Of a stretch of DNA of 64,000 nucleotides, positions 47,776 through 60,073 are shown in pieces. Each line of letters begins with the position of its first letter. The first letter of the stretch is position 1. The notes under the pieces are model-generated. The model was given only the letters and a program-made list of their open reading frames with translations, made no database searches and had not been told where the DNA came from. The position numbers were made by a program, and so were the translations under genes. Source of the DNA: Monomorium pharaonis (taxonomy: Eukaryota; Arthropoda; Insecta; Hymenoptera; Formicidae); NCBI RefSeq assembly GCF_013373865.1, contig NC_050471.1, positions 1,612,001 to 1,676,000 on the forward strand. Direction: 5' to 3'.

Positions 47776-50700
47776 ATGGCAATGAGCGAGGACCTCGGTT
47801 TCGCCGAGCTCTGCAGGCTGTGCTCGCTCAAGAGCAGCCACCAGCTGCAAATATTCGACAAGGAGAGCGAGCAGCGGCAGCTGCTGTTCAAGTTACATTC
47901 CTGCGTGAACATCACGGTGAGTATGTGGACGAGAACGCGGTCGCGTAGGTCGCCTGGGAGCGACCGTCGTTTCCCTCGGGAAGGAATCCAGATTTTTCGC
48001 TCGAATCGCACAAATCTGAGCGAGGAACGGTAGGGCTCCCTTTCGAAATCACGCGGAATCACATTGTCACTTGTACGGGATACTTTCAAGTGCGCAGACG
48101 TTTCTTTGTGAGTGAAAAAATTGCAAATTGATTTATCGTTTGAGTTGTTCAGAGAAAAAAGGATATTACTGTGTTAGGAATCCTTGAAGTATTAAAATTG
48201 TGACGCGCTGATGCATATACCACGATAACGCGGAGTTGTCTGTGACGTCGACTTATTTACAAATAACTATTGTTTTATGTGCTCCAATGCCCCGGTAATC
48301 GAAACAATTGTCGTGTGTTATATGGCACTTTTATGATTGAACGTCACACAAAAAACGGAAGGAGTAAGACCAACGTCCATTTCCACTAAAGTAAATTAAC
48401 TTTGATGTCAGTTTAACTTATGCTTTGTCTTTTTCTAACTTTTAGAACCAGAAGAAGATAAAGAGCAAGTTAAACCGAGATCAAAGTTAATCTGCATTGG
48501 TAGAAGAGAACCTAAGGCTTGTTTGCACCAATGTGAGATTAATTTTAATCTCTGTTCAATTTGCTTTTTATCTTTTTCTAGTTCTACTATTAGGAAAGTA
48601 AAGTTAAATCAAATGTAAATAAAGATCCATAGCAGAATAACTGACTTGTAATCTTAAGACGATGTTTACTCTCTAAGTTTGTTTGTCTTTGGTAACAATA
48701 ATAGTATAATAATTGTTTTATGTTCAAAGTCCTAAGCTAAAGAGCCGTTCTATTTTTAGTTAATAATAAATTATTGTATAATAACATTTTACTAACTCTA
48801 CTTTTATACATATCACAAAAGTGCATAGCATCATGTAATAATAAATGATATTGTTTTAAAATTACAAATCAGCAATTCTGTTGCGGCCCTTAATTAGTGC
48901 AAATGGATCTTAAAACAAATTCACCTTGACAAAAAAAGCAGAAAGCAGAAACTATTGATTATCAGGGTGAGTTTTGAGTTTGGTTTCTTCTTTACTGTTG
49001 CTTGTCTATGATTGAACAGGTGTAATAAATTTGCTTACTGCTTAACTCCATTTCTATTAATGATTTATTTCGATTTAATATACTCTTTGTTTTTTCTGTG
49101 TTTAAGAATTAGAAAAAGGTTAGGAGCAAGATTTAATTAAACAGAGATTACAGTTAATTTACGTAGAAGTGGACATAAGTCTTATGTTTTTCTATGTGCC
49201 TCTGGCCTAAGATAATAGATTAATTTACTTTATTGTACTGAGAACAACATTTAACAGTTCCATTAAAACACAAATTTTCCTGATTATTATTTTAGCATCT
49301 GTTTCTTTGCATTTTTATATTATGTCTTTATGAGGTTAAAAAAGAGGCTATCAAGAGTTAAACTAAGTAGTTGAGTGTTGCAAAAAATTTTACAGTCAGA
49401 TTTACAATTTCGCCATTTACAGTTTTAATTTTTAAACAGTGGAAAATATGGAGATCGTTTTGTTGTAGATAGGAAAAGAGGATGATCTGCCAAAAAATAT
49501 CTGCCAGAGATGTATCTACAAGCTGGACATGTTCTATGAGTTTCGTCTCAGCTGCATAACCACAGAGACATTGTTGAAGAATTATGCTGAATCTTTGAAG
49601 AACATCGTTGCACTTAACAATCAGGTAAGTAAAATTTTTTCTACATACAAAAATTAAATTTCTTAAAAAATTTTAATTATAACAAATGTATTGTTGCAAT
49701 ATCACACTTGTAATCAGATTGTATATGTTCAATTTTTATTGCTAGAATTTTACATATTTTTAATTCGTTCGATAATATTGCATTTATAATGTTGCTGTTA
49801 TAGAATAGTGATATTGGTGTTATTGGATATAAAGATAATTAATATCGTCTAAGCTGCGAAAAAGTACACGGCACAATTGATAAAACGGTCATGAAATTTG
49901 CTTCGTTGAACGAGCGTAGATAAGTATGAATTTTTCGGTTTCTCAATTCAGTTTTATCATTCGATTGACTGAACTATTTTAACTATTAATTAAATCAGGT
50001 GCGAGCCTCTTTCTTGACCTTATAAGAAATGTTCTAGAATATTCGTGGCGCGAAGTTGCTTTATCGTAGCTGCCTGTTTCGTGCGTGTAAAGTTTTTTAT
50101 GCGGCCGCAGCGTGCCTTCTCTCCTTTTTCCCCCCTTTGTGACTTGGTCTATATATCTAACGATACTTTACATCTTCCAAAAAATGCTGTAATAGTAAAT
50201 AAATAAAACTTATGAGATCAAAACTTGAAGAATATTAATTGTCACCGAAGAAACCAACTATTCTATAGAATCTCGTCAATGACGGGGAGTATCGCTAGAT
50301 ATGTGCATATCTTTTTTCTTCTTCCGTGCTTCTGGTAGTTGGCACGCTACACGAGAAGAACAGGATCGGTCGGACGGGAGCACAGGTCCTGTCGGATGAG
50401 GGGTCACGAGGTAGCAGGGGCGGGGGAAAGGGACGAGAAGAGGAAACGCGCGCAGGGGCGTAGCTGATCGGTAGCTAGAGGTACTCGGTCCCTGTTGACC
50501 CCCTCTTTCCGCTGTCTGCTGCACTCCCCCGGCGGCGCGCGATCTCAATAATTCCACCCTCGCGTACGCAATGGAGACGCGCCAGCAGGAGGAAGAGAGA
50601 GACAGAGACAGAGAAAGAGTGTGTATGTGTGTTTGTAGGTGTGTGTGCGTGTACGACGACCGACGTCGCGACGTCTATTGATCGGCGCGTCGCGACCGCG

Positions 50701-53700
50701 AGACGCGTCGTGCGCACAGAAAGCGAAAGTCGTAGCGTACTCCTTTCTTTACCGTCTCGACTGCCCTTTCCTCCCCTTCCTTTCTCCTCATTCTTCTGTG
50801 TGCTTCTGCAACTTATTTTCCTTCCACCTGCCGCGTTCCTTCTCTCATTCTCTTGTCACGTAACACCTCTATTTCCTTCTCAATTTCGCTGCTTTCGTTT
50901 CGTCTTTCTTTATCCACCTCTTTTTTTTATGCCTATCGGTATCTTATCACCATTTTATCTGTGGAATTTATCTACTTACCTTTGTGTGTGACGCGATACT
51001 TGTTGCCGTTTTAGCCTTTCGTCAAGGGAGATTCATAACTGTGACGTCGAATTGGAGTTGTGATGGTCATATCGCTACATCTTTCATCATTTGCATTTAA
51101 AATTTTTTTTTTGTTTAGATTTCTTGCACTTGTGTTTCGAAAGGACTTGATCATAAGACATGGTATAAATCCCATTCTACCTTCTCTTCTCTTCTTCTTT
51201 ATCTTCTTTCGGTTCTACTTCTTCTTCTTCTTTTAGTCTCATGCGAGGTCTCTCTCGATCTCGGATCGTTCGATCCTCACCTCCTTCCAGCGTAGCCCGC
51301 GCATTTCCCCCTCTTTCCTTTTGTCCTGATCTGGCACAGTCTTAGGCACAGGTGCAACGTGAGTTGCCGGGCTCGTTCCGTGCGCGCAAGCACCTCCGAG
51401 AAACCTGTTTCGAAACCCGGGACAACGAGATCGACGCGGGCTCGTTACGTGGGTGACTCTTTTTCTCTTTCTCTTCCTCTCTCTCTTTCTCTCATTTTCT
51501 CTCATCGCTGGTGTTCGCTGAAATATTGGGGAGGGAGGATAGCGCGACGAAGAGAATTGCGGGACAGCGACGTCCTCGTCATCCCTGTGATGGCGTCTCT
51601 CCCATCACAGGAATCCGCTCCCGTGTTGCGGACATGTGCGCGCGCGCGCGCAGAACTTCCCCTTCTCCCTCCTTTCCCCCAGGGTCTCATCCTTTCTCTC
51701 TCGCTCTCTCAATGTCAGTGTCAAGGTCAGCGGGCCGACGCACCGGTCGCGAAGCGCCGCCACCACCGCTGCATCACGCACGGCGATACTCTCTCTCTCT
51801 CTCTCTCTCCTCGTGCATCCGATATTGCTTGCCGGTAGTTCGCGTATACGAGGAAGAGAAAAGGAAATCGAGCATAGAAAGGACAGAGGGACAAAACAGA
51901 CGGACAGACAGAAGTGAGCGTATATCGCCGGCACCCCCACACGCAACCACCCTTAACGTCGCCGCGGGAGCAACATTCCGGGGATATCCGCCCCGGATAC
52001 ATCGTTGCTACGCGTCGTCGGTTATACTCCAGCGGTTGTCCTCTCCTTCTCCCTTTGGATCTTTTTCTCCTGGCTTGCATTTTTTTCTCCTTTTTCTCCA
52101 TCCTTCCTCGCGTATCTGCCCCTCTCACTCTCTTTCTCTCTTTCTCTTTTCTCTCAGTCTCCGTTACATCTTCCTCGCGATTCCTCTCGTAGCGAGAGTG
52201 ATACACACGAATCATTGCTCTTTGCGCGCATACATATAAATACACGCTCTCCCTGCCGATCGGCCAGCCCCCGTTTGTCTCTCTCTCCCTCTTTCTTTCT
52301 CTCTGTCGTTTTCCGATCGCTTGTTCTCCGTTGCACCCTCGGGCGCGCTACGCCGGCCGGCCGGCCGGCAGGCCGGCCACCGCGGTGCATTCCGCGGGGA
52401 GCCTCCGCTCGGTGTCGCTCTTGTATCGCGCGTCGCTCCGTCCGTGTGTGTCACCGGCTCTCTGCCTTACTTCTTTCTTGTCGTTCCCTCTTCCCGTTCT
52501 CGTCTTCACGCACACGTACACGTATACGTCCACGCATACGTCGTTCCCTCCCTCCCTCTCTCTAGCCCTTTCTCTTTTTCTTTCCCTTCACCTGCGGTGT
52601 TCCGTCTTTCTTTTCTCTCTTTCTTCTTCTCTGCGAGTCCGACAGCGAGGGAGACGTCTCCCCAGCCGTCTCGCGCTTATCCCCTCCGCGCACCGTCGGC
52701 TGCTTTTTTTTTCGCCTCTTTGTCCTTGCATCCTCCCGCGCCGGGAATCGGCGGCGGCGGCGGCGGTGGCGGCTGCTGCCAGCTTCGCGGCGCTCTCTCT
52801 CTCTCCGCTCTCCGCCTCGTAAACCGCGTGAATATTCCTCCGCGTATACGCGTCGCGGAAAAGCACGAAAGCGCGTGAACTTCTCGTAAGCGTGCAGGAC
52901 CCGCGCGGGTGGGCGCGCATGTCAGTGTTAAGCGTTTGCATATCGAGTGAACTATCTCTCGTCGAAGTGTGCCGCCGGCTATTGTCGCCCTGGAGTACAT
53001 CCCGGAGTAGTTTATGAGTCTCTCTAGGACTCCAACCCCACCGGAAATGAACATCGGATTCTCGTCGTCGTTTTTCCGTCGCGCGCGATCGGTGTTGTGA
53101 AAATTTTAATCGTGTTCCTTTCTTTCTCTCTGTTTCTCTGTTTCTCCTATCGAAAGTATTCCCTTTGGTCCTTTGATTCCGGAGCTCAACGGTCTTCTTT
53201 GTAACGTGGAACGTCTGGCCTACGTTAGTGCGTGGTAAGCGCGTCCGAAAAAGACGGGCCGTTTCTTTCCCGTGAGAGGACAATCGACTCGCGCGACTCG
53301 GCTTCTCTCTCCCCCTCTTTCTGAAACGTTCCTCGCTTTTTGACCATTATTGCACGTTCGTTTTGGGATTTTCTTGCTGCATTTTTTAAAAATGCAAGAA
53401 TAATTTTTTCTTTAATCGTGAGTTATGACTGCATCGATGATCTATTGAATTGAGAACGAAAAAAAATTTGTGAAATTATTCGGAGTGCTCTCCGGAATTT
53501 CCTGACGCGACCTTAGCTTTCCTTATTGTTCTTTCCTTCGAGGGACCTTGATGAAACATTAGCGTACACTGGCGCCGAAAGATAGAAAGGGGAAGGGAAA
53601 ATTTGCACATTGTTCTGGATCACTATGTACACGAGGGGAAAAAAATTAGAAACGTGACAGATGAACATTTTTAAAAGAAGTGCAATAATGCAGTCGAAAT

Positions 53701-56700
53701 TAGTAATATGAGCTAGGCGCGTAATCTCGAAGTACTGTTATTATCGTCGATCGACAGTTTACGACCGAAACACCAAGAACTACGTAGCAGGAGAAAAGCA
53801 ACTGCTCCGCGATAATTTTTTAACAATTTTATTCTGTGCTCTCTTTTTCGTTTGCGATAAGAAGTTGTATTTCGATCGCTTTCGCAAGAAGCTCCGGCCT
53901 ACGTATCGTGTACACATGAATTTCCGGATCTTCGTAAAGCCATCTTTGATGCGCCGTTCTTGTGTCAGACGACGATTTGACGCCATAGAGGACGGTGCAT
54001 AATCGAGCCAAGCATTCGCGTGTCTTCATTACGAACTTACATTTGCGATTATATCTTAAAATAAATCAACGTTTCGAATGTCGTGAAACTGACGAACGAA
54101 TCCATTTATTTAGAGAATGGGGCTGCATTTTAACGAGTTACGTGAGTTGTGCCGTGTTGATAAAAAAAGAAAATAAAGCAACCGGGTTTTAGGAAAACTA
54201 TGTTAATTTTTTATTAGATATTTCCGCGAACGTAATCCGGAGCCACATACAATATTTCGCGTTATTAAATAAGAATTATCGCACAGCGTGTGATCAACGG
54301 ACGATTTGAATTTAGGGTACGAACAAGGACAAGATGTCGAACAGCGGGCAGCAGCAGCAGCAGCAGCAGCATGCGAATTACGCGGAAACGCACACCGCGG
54401 CACACGCGGCATTGCAGCAGCACATGGCTCAGCAGGCTGCTCAGGCGAGGCTAGCTGGACCTGGACCACACGCGGTTCCGCAGCCATCGAATCCCACGTT
54501 CACTTTGCCAGACGACGGGCTCGGTTACGACGACGGAGTAAGGGTGCTGCGTTCTATCGGAACATGGTATGCAAATAATCTATTTTCAATTAATTTTTCT
54601 TAGAGTATCACGTTTTAGAAGCAAGATCTTTTGTTGAGAACGTTCTCGAGATTGTCCGATTGTAATTTTTAAAATAATATGATACTTTCACGAAATGCCT
54701 GGCGATCTACCTTTACAGATATCGGCAGTAGAAAAGAAATATTAGATTGCAAGAAGAAATGTTCCTCAAAGCGTTTCTATAATTTTCCTAAAATCTTATT
54801 TTACATTTTAAGCCACGATTTGAAGATCGATCGCTTTTCTTGAATTCCGCATAACTATATTTCTATTAGTTTTCAAACAGAAGATATTGCAACATAGTTA
54901 TCTCTCTGGTTGTTTCTTTATAGGTCGTCGGATTATTCTGCCGCAATGCGGCCTAGCATGATGCCGGCATTTCCCGGAGCGGACCAACAGTTTGGAAGTA
55001 GAGCACCGGTGGTAAATCAACCATTACGGACGACGACGGCGAACAGCGTGAGTGTTCGCCCGGGATCTGTTTCGAAAGCGACCAATACTGGCGAGCCGAC
55101 GACGAAGGCGTTTGCTTGTACTGTATGTGGCAAGGGGCTCGCTCGTAAGGATAAACTTGTCATACACATGCGTATACATACCGGGGAGAAGCCATATTCC
55201 TGTGAGGTGTGCGGTAAGTGAGAAAATCATATTGAATAATTTGATTTAAATTATTAAAAATCGCAGATTATCTTCAATTTATGGTATCCACGAAGAATAG
55301 AAACCAGAAGAACTTACACGAAATTATCACTTAGAATGCATGCCGAAATCAAGTTCTGTGAATTAGAAATTAAATATGTGTAAGGAATGTACATACATAC
55401 ACAACACACACACACACGACACACACACACACACATTTGTCGCTAAATTCATCATGTTTTATAATCTCTATTTTTCATAGTTCATGATTATGTTAATGTT
55501 TCATTATGCTTATAATTGTATAGTATTAATGTATTTTTCGTTATTCTTTTATTGCCATTTTGTAAAAGTAAAAATGAGAACAGTTTGCTCTTTTTTTGCT
55601 GATGAAAGTTTCTTTACCTTTTTGAAAAAGGCGTGCACTACACGAATTTTATTTTCTAACTAGCTATGCCCTGCCACGCGTTGCTGTGGCTCTTTATTCT
55701 TAAACTACGTTTTTTTCAAATTTTCTTTGCTTTCGTTATTTAACTTTCAAGAGCCTTGCTTTACTGTTGCTCTTTTTATTTTATTTTTGAATAAGCATTT
55801 ATCTATCTTTAATAAATCTAATATTCATTTATTCATGTACTTCTAACTTTTTTTTTCTAAAAGTTGCCATGGATTTAGAAATCCATTCAAAAGACTGTTT
55901 TAAATAAGTTCCTTTTTTTCAATAAAATAACAGCCATCTTTATTTTTCTTATTACTTTAATTTAAACATAATAGAAACATTCTTCGCCTCTCCCGGTCTC
56001 TCTCGTCTCTCCCCGTCTTTCCTGGTCTCTCCCCGTCTCTCCCGGTCTCTACCCGTCTCTCCCAGTCTCTCCCCGTCTCTCCCGGTCTCTCCCCGTTTCT
56101 CTGCGTCTCTCCCGGTCTCTCCCCGTCTCTCCCGGTCTCTCCCCGTCTCTCCCCGTCTCAATGTGTCAAAATTTTAATAATATTAATGAAAAACTATTTT
56201 TTACACTTAAATTATGGCTATCATTTTTGAAACACCGGTATATCCAAAATCAGATCCCATAAGAACACTCCCGGTTACGAATGCAACGTTGTGTCAAAAT
56301 TTCAAAGCAATTGGTGAATAACTTACGAAGATCTTAGATGAGTAACAAACATTTTACATTTTTATTTATATAGAAGATAGATAATAATTGAATATAAAAT
56401 TCTTTTTCTAATGTAGTTCACTAATGAACGTAATGCGAACAAAGTACGTTTAAAAGACAATCTCGTTTTGGCTTCTATTTTTTATAAAAAGAGCCAACCG
56501 TTTTTATTTTTACTTTTACAAAACAGTAAAACAAGGACAAATATGCAATTATTAATATTATGCAATCTACAATGATGAGATTGACATTGACCATGAACCA
56601 TGAACCATGAAAAATAAAACTATAAACCATGGTGAGTGAATTTAATGACAAAAATTATATTTTTTACAATAATACTTAACTAATTCATAGAAAATATCTG

Positions 56701-57391
56701 ATTTCAACTTGCTTCTGGTCTTTATTTTTCATGGTATTTATAAAGTAAACAAATAAAGAACTTGATGTGTATTGCAGGCAAGGCGTTTGCACGTCGAGAT
56801 AAATTGGTCATCCATATGAATAAACTTAGACATAGACCCGGTGTTTCGCCTTTGTCGGCACCTACTACTCCAAGAACTGATCATCAGCAACAGCAGCAGC
56901 AGCAACAACAGCAACAAGTGCAACAGCAACAGCCATCTCGCCAAGACACTATTCATAAATTGAAGGAGGAACCAGTGAGTTGGGCTTGCGAATTATGCGG
57001 ACGATCACTTGCTACCCGAGAGGAATGGACGCAACACGCTCGGTTAATAACTTTTTATTTTTATGTCTGTATATGTGTATAATTTTTAATTTAATGTTTT
57101 TGTAATTTGATTTTGATTGCTCGCAGATCTCATTTGGACGCAACTGTGCCGCCACAACATGCCGCTCCATATTTTCCAGGATCTGCTCCACCACCGCAAT
57201 CCTATGCTGCCGAGAGGAATTTTTGCTTAATGTGTCGCGCCGACTTCACAGATAAGGCTGAGTTTATGTTTCATATACGTACGCATTGCGAGCACGGACA
57301 GCCGTCAAGTGGTAAACAAAGCGGTGGGGATGCCGCGACGGCCGAACTTATTGCCAGAGGACTCGTCGATCCTTCTGGATTATGCAGCTAG
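47776..57391 (+). CDS. ZAD and C2H2 zinc-finger transcription factor (455 aa, 6 exons)
   Basis: Exons 47776-47916, 49469-49624, 54316-54566, 54924-55213, 56778-57042 and 57127-57391 (TAG) join in frame to 455 residues. Residues 9-~95 are a ZAD domain: Cys13/Cys16 (CRLC) and Cys59/Cys62 (CQRC) bind zinc, followed by the helical half that drives dimerisation in this arthropod family. A Gln/Ala/Pro-rich linker with Q7 follows. Fingers: C248/C251-H264/H268, joined by a TGEKP linker to C276/C279-H292/H298; after a Gln-rich spacer (Q11 V Q4), C350/C353-H366/H370 and C401/C404-H417/H421. Fingers 1 and 2 are near duplicates (ARKDKLVIHM, ARRDKLVIHM). Role by family: nuclear DNA-binding regulator or chromatin/insulator factor. 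The start is the ATG in context GACAATGG. The donor of exon 5 is GTTAAT. AATAAA at 58452 is the probable 3' end. I cannot assign the orthologue. Confidence 0.92.
48380..49190. mobile_element. Cluster of MITE-like inverted repeats in intron 1 of the ZAD gene
   Basis: A first element, about 48383-48525, has arms AAATTAACTTTGAT...TTTAACTT and the complement AAGTTAAACCGAGATCAAAG around a short centre of the TTTTCTA type. Related half-elements follow at about 48530-48620 and 49035-49190, with the same AATTTGCTTTTTATC / GATTACAGTTAAT segments. No coding capacity. Confidence 0.6.
50270..53310. promoter_or_regulatory. CpG- and pyrimidine-rich island in intron 2 of the ZAD gene
   Basis: About 3 kb of GC-rich, CpG-dense DNA with long TC/CT-rich tracts on the plus strand (especially 51450-51530, 51790-51810, 52060-52300, 52560-52640). 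A strong donor, CGTG|GTAAGC, at 53234/53235 could end a non-coding first exon that splices to the acceptor at 54315. Translation would then start at the ATG 54334, inside coding exon 3, giving a protein without the ZAD domain. The many open frames inside are low-complexity by-products. Confidence 0.45.
53311..54315 (+). other. Distal part of intron 2 of the ZAD gene
   Basis: Mixed composition, falling back to AT-rich. The acceptor TTGAATTTAG ends at 54315. No further exon seen. Confidence 0.4.
54349..54369 (+). repeat. (CAG)7 coding repeat
   Basis: Seven uninterrupted CAG codons encode the first Gln run of the ZAD protein, directly after the internal ATG at 54334; potentially length-variable. 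Confidence 0.95.
55400..55434. repeat. (CA)n microsatellite
   Basis: Interrupted CA repeat (one CGA break) in intron 4 of the ZAD gene. Confidence 0.9.
55661..56480. mobile_element. Degraded interspersed repeat in intron 4
   Basis: The stretch starts with CTAGCTATGCCCTGCCACGC, then GTTGCTGTGGC, a head shared in my experience by many insect retroposon-like repeats, and contains phrases such as TGTCAAAATTTCAAAGCAATT typical of such tails. No open frame. Class not assignable without a repeat library. Confidence 0.4.
55985..56159. repeat. 10/20-bp minisatellite
   Basis: About 17 tandem decamers alternating CCCCGTCTCT and CCCGGTCTCT with a few substitutions, inside the degraded repeat. The minus strand is open across it (Gly/Glu/Arg/Asp repeats) only because the 10-base unit has no stops. 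Confidence 0.92.
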
Positions 57392-58460
57392 AATTACTCT
57401 TTTCCCTGTCATTACGTACCGTCGATTTGTGTCTTACCATAGTACAAGTTTTCTGCTCCACTTTGATCAGAAACTTTCGCATAGAGTGTCATGCATATTG
57501 TGATTGTAATGATATATATATGCCAACTTATTGATAATAGATACACAGTAGCATGTTCGTTATAACTTGCTATAACTAATAAGAAATGGCAATGTTAGTA
57601 TTCATTCATGAATTAAGTTGGTAACTTGGTACAACTGTGATTATGTTTTAATATATTTTTAGTAGAACTTTCTGTATATGACGTGGGTCATTTATGACTG
57701 AAAATACTCTTTCTGAAGGTAAGCGAATTTTATGCATTAAGTTTGATTATTTTTTTACACGGTTTAAAAATTATTGGAAAGTTTATTCAATATTTTTTAA
57801 CGAGTTAATAGATTAATTTCAAGACAGAAAAAGACGGTAAAGAACGATAAAGAAATGAACCATTTTACGCACTTTGTACTTTTACGCACTTGTAGCAAAT
57901 ACATATCAGCAGAGTTATGTCAAGGAATTATTTTCAGGAATACACTACTGTGTGTCTTGACACGAGATAAGATCTACGTTATTGAGAAAAAGAAATTTTA
58001 GATACTGACACGATATTGCGTCATAGTAAGAACGTACACTATTGTGTCGGTATTTGAAAGTTACTACTTAATAGTATACGTTCCTACATAGTTAGCTTGT
58101 CGCTATTTGTAGGTAACTAGTAGACCTATTCTGTAACTTTTTAATATAACATGTAAGTTCTACTCATGATGTAGTTACAGTAATTTAGTTGTACTTTATT
58201 TCTCTCAAAATTCAGCATTATTTGAATATGTATGTCTTATTTATTTAATGACTGAATTTTTTATATGAGAAATATGTATTTCTTATATGTTATATTTGAA
58301 CATGATGTAATATTTTATATATATAATATATATAAAATATATTTATATATAAAATTTTATCTAAGTTTTATTGAAAAGTATTTCTGAAAATTTTCTGAAA
58401 AATAGCGAGACTGAAATGTGTGTAATTGAATCGTACTGTCTATACAATGTGAATAAAGTC
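57392..58460 (+). terminator. 3' UTR of the ZAD gene with poly(A) signal
   Basis: AT-rich trailer after the TAG at 57389-57391. A canonical AATAAA lies at 58452-58457, giving a 3' UTR of about 1.1 kb. Confidence 0.5.
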
Positions 58461-59854
58461 TAAAAAAGTAAAAAGCATACACATACAAAGATCAATTATT
58501 GCTATACATATTATTGCATCATTTTTAAATCAGTTAGATTTAAATAGTTAGACTTGAAAAGTTACAAAATAGGCCTGTAATAGTATGTAATTTCTGATGT
58601 ACAGGTTTGTTCTCAATGCTATTATATTTTTTATATGTATATGTATGTTTTAAACTGCAACGTTATAATTTAGAGGATTTATTATTTTGATAGCATATCG
58701 TTTTTCTCGATCTAGATTTTAACCTCAAAGAGAAAATAAATTGTACCGTCATTTAAAAATCTGTCTGATAGGGATAATTAATTATGTAAAATTATTAAAT
58801 TTTTGCACAGGATGATTCATTTCATTTACATATTATTTTTTAACCACATTTGTTATATGAAAAATCTGAAATTGTGTTTAAAGGAAATATCTTATAATTA
58901 GTTTTATATTTTATATCAGAATAAACTTTATAAAAATCAAATTATAAAGAAAAAGTGTAATAATGATAAATATATTTCATTTTAAAAATATAAAATTTTT
59001 TTACCGATATTGAAATGATCAAACTTAATGAATCATCTTCTGCAATCGTATATTTGTCAATCACTCGTTGACTGTTCTTTTATTACGATGATTTAACACT
59101 TTGACATGTAATATTTAGGCATGTTAAATCGTTATTTAATGATTTGTACTTTTTTACGGAATTTTTTGAATTTCCAAAGACAGTAGGACGAATGTTAACT
59201 TGTGTACTAAACATGGGGATTGCTGCTGCACATAAACATCAGAGATAGGTCGTGTATCTAAAAGCAAAACTTTCGTTAAAAACGAGCTTGAAATGAACTT
59301 TAATTTGAAAGTGTTCTAAATTTTATCAATTTCTATTCACATTTTTGAAAAAATTTTTGTAATAAGTATAAATGGTTTTTACACATTATATTTGACACGA
59401 ATTCGAAATGTTCAAACATTCAAAATTCTAAATTTATTAATTGGTTTTTAGCGCAAGTAGAATTCTTTTCATCGATGTTTTTTTACTGCAATGATTATTT
59501 CTTCTTCTTATTATTTTCTTTGGAATCTCAAGTATCAGCATGTACTTAATCAAGGACGCGCGAGATTTATTTTTAGTTATTATGGCTATGGAGAATGCAA
59601 AAGTTTCTTATACGATTAATCATGAATCATTTATGATATACGTTTTCCATTATGCGAAAAAAATGTAAGGAAAGTTTTTATTTTTTAATTTTTATTTTAT
59701 ATCTAGATTTCGGATAATGATTATGTAGATTGGTAAATAATTTCGTTGTTTTATCAGGAAGGAAAAACATGTACACGAATGCATTTGTTATTCGCAATGG
59801 AAAATTAGGGACAATAATAGAGTTCCAGTTTTCGCTGGAAGTCGAGGACGCGCG
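58461..59854. other. AT-rich spacer
   Basis: No gene, repeat family or hairpin recognised. Confidence 0.4.
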
Positions 59855-60073
59855 TCAGTAGAGACTCTCAGGCGTGTTAATTGTGAATTTGCATTGTGAA
59901 CAAACTATATCTTCCAGAAGAAGCCGATAGAATTCGCTTATTACAGCGCTTAAAGCTTCCTCTCTTGTCTCCTTAGAATAGTTCTTTAAGATAAGCCAGT
60001 AAAATGCGGTAAGAACGCGAGATTGCCGTGCCTCCTGCCCCACGTACAAATCCGCTTCCGGATTGTTTTCCAT
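59855..60073 (-). CDS. Possible 72-aa protein
   Basis: A single-exon minus-strand frame with ATG at 60073 (GAAATGG, good context) and TGA at 59855. The protein is non-repetitive: an acidic N-terminus (MENNPEADLYVGQE), a long likely helix (FYWLILKNYSKETREEAL, then SAVISEFYRLLLED) and a CSQC pair near the end. GC-richer DNA lies upstream (60080-60300). A different frame from the ATG at 60085 is also open, so overlap by chance is possible. No family recognised; it could be the last exon of a longer gene. Confidence 0.4.
   Translation of the reverse strand: MENNPEADLYVGQEARQSRVLTAFYWLILKNYSKETREEALSAVISEFYRLLLEDIVCSQCKFTINTPESLY

Noticed and set aside
51511..53283. Several frames of 113-242 codons on both strands
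   Set aside because: Translated pyrimidine/purine tracts (Ser/Leu/Phe- or Arg/Glu-rich), overlapping in many frames; intronic island of the ZAD gene.
55952..56161. 69-codon minus-strand frame of Gly/Glu/Arg/Asp repeats
   Set aside because: Direct translation of the decamer minisatellite.
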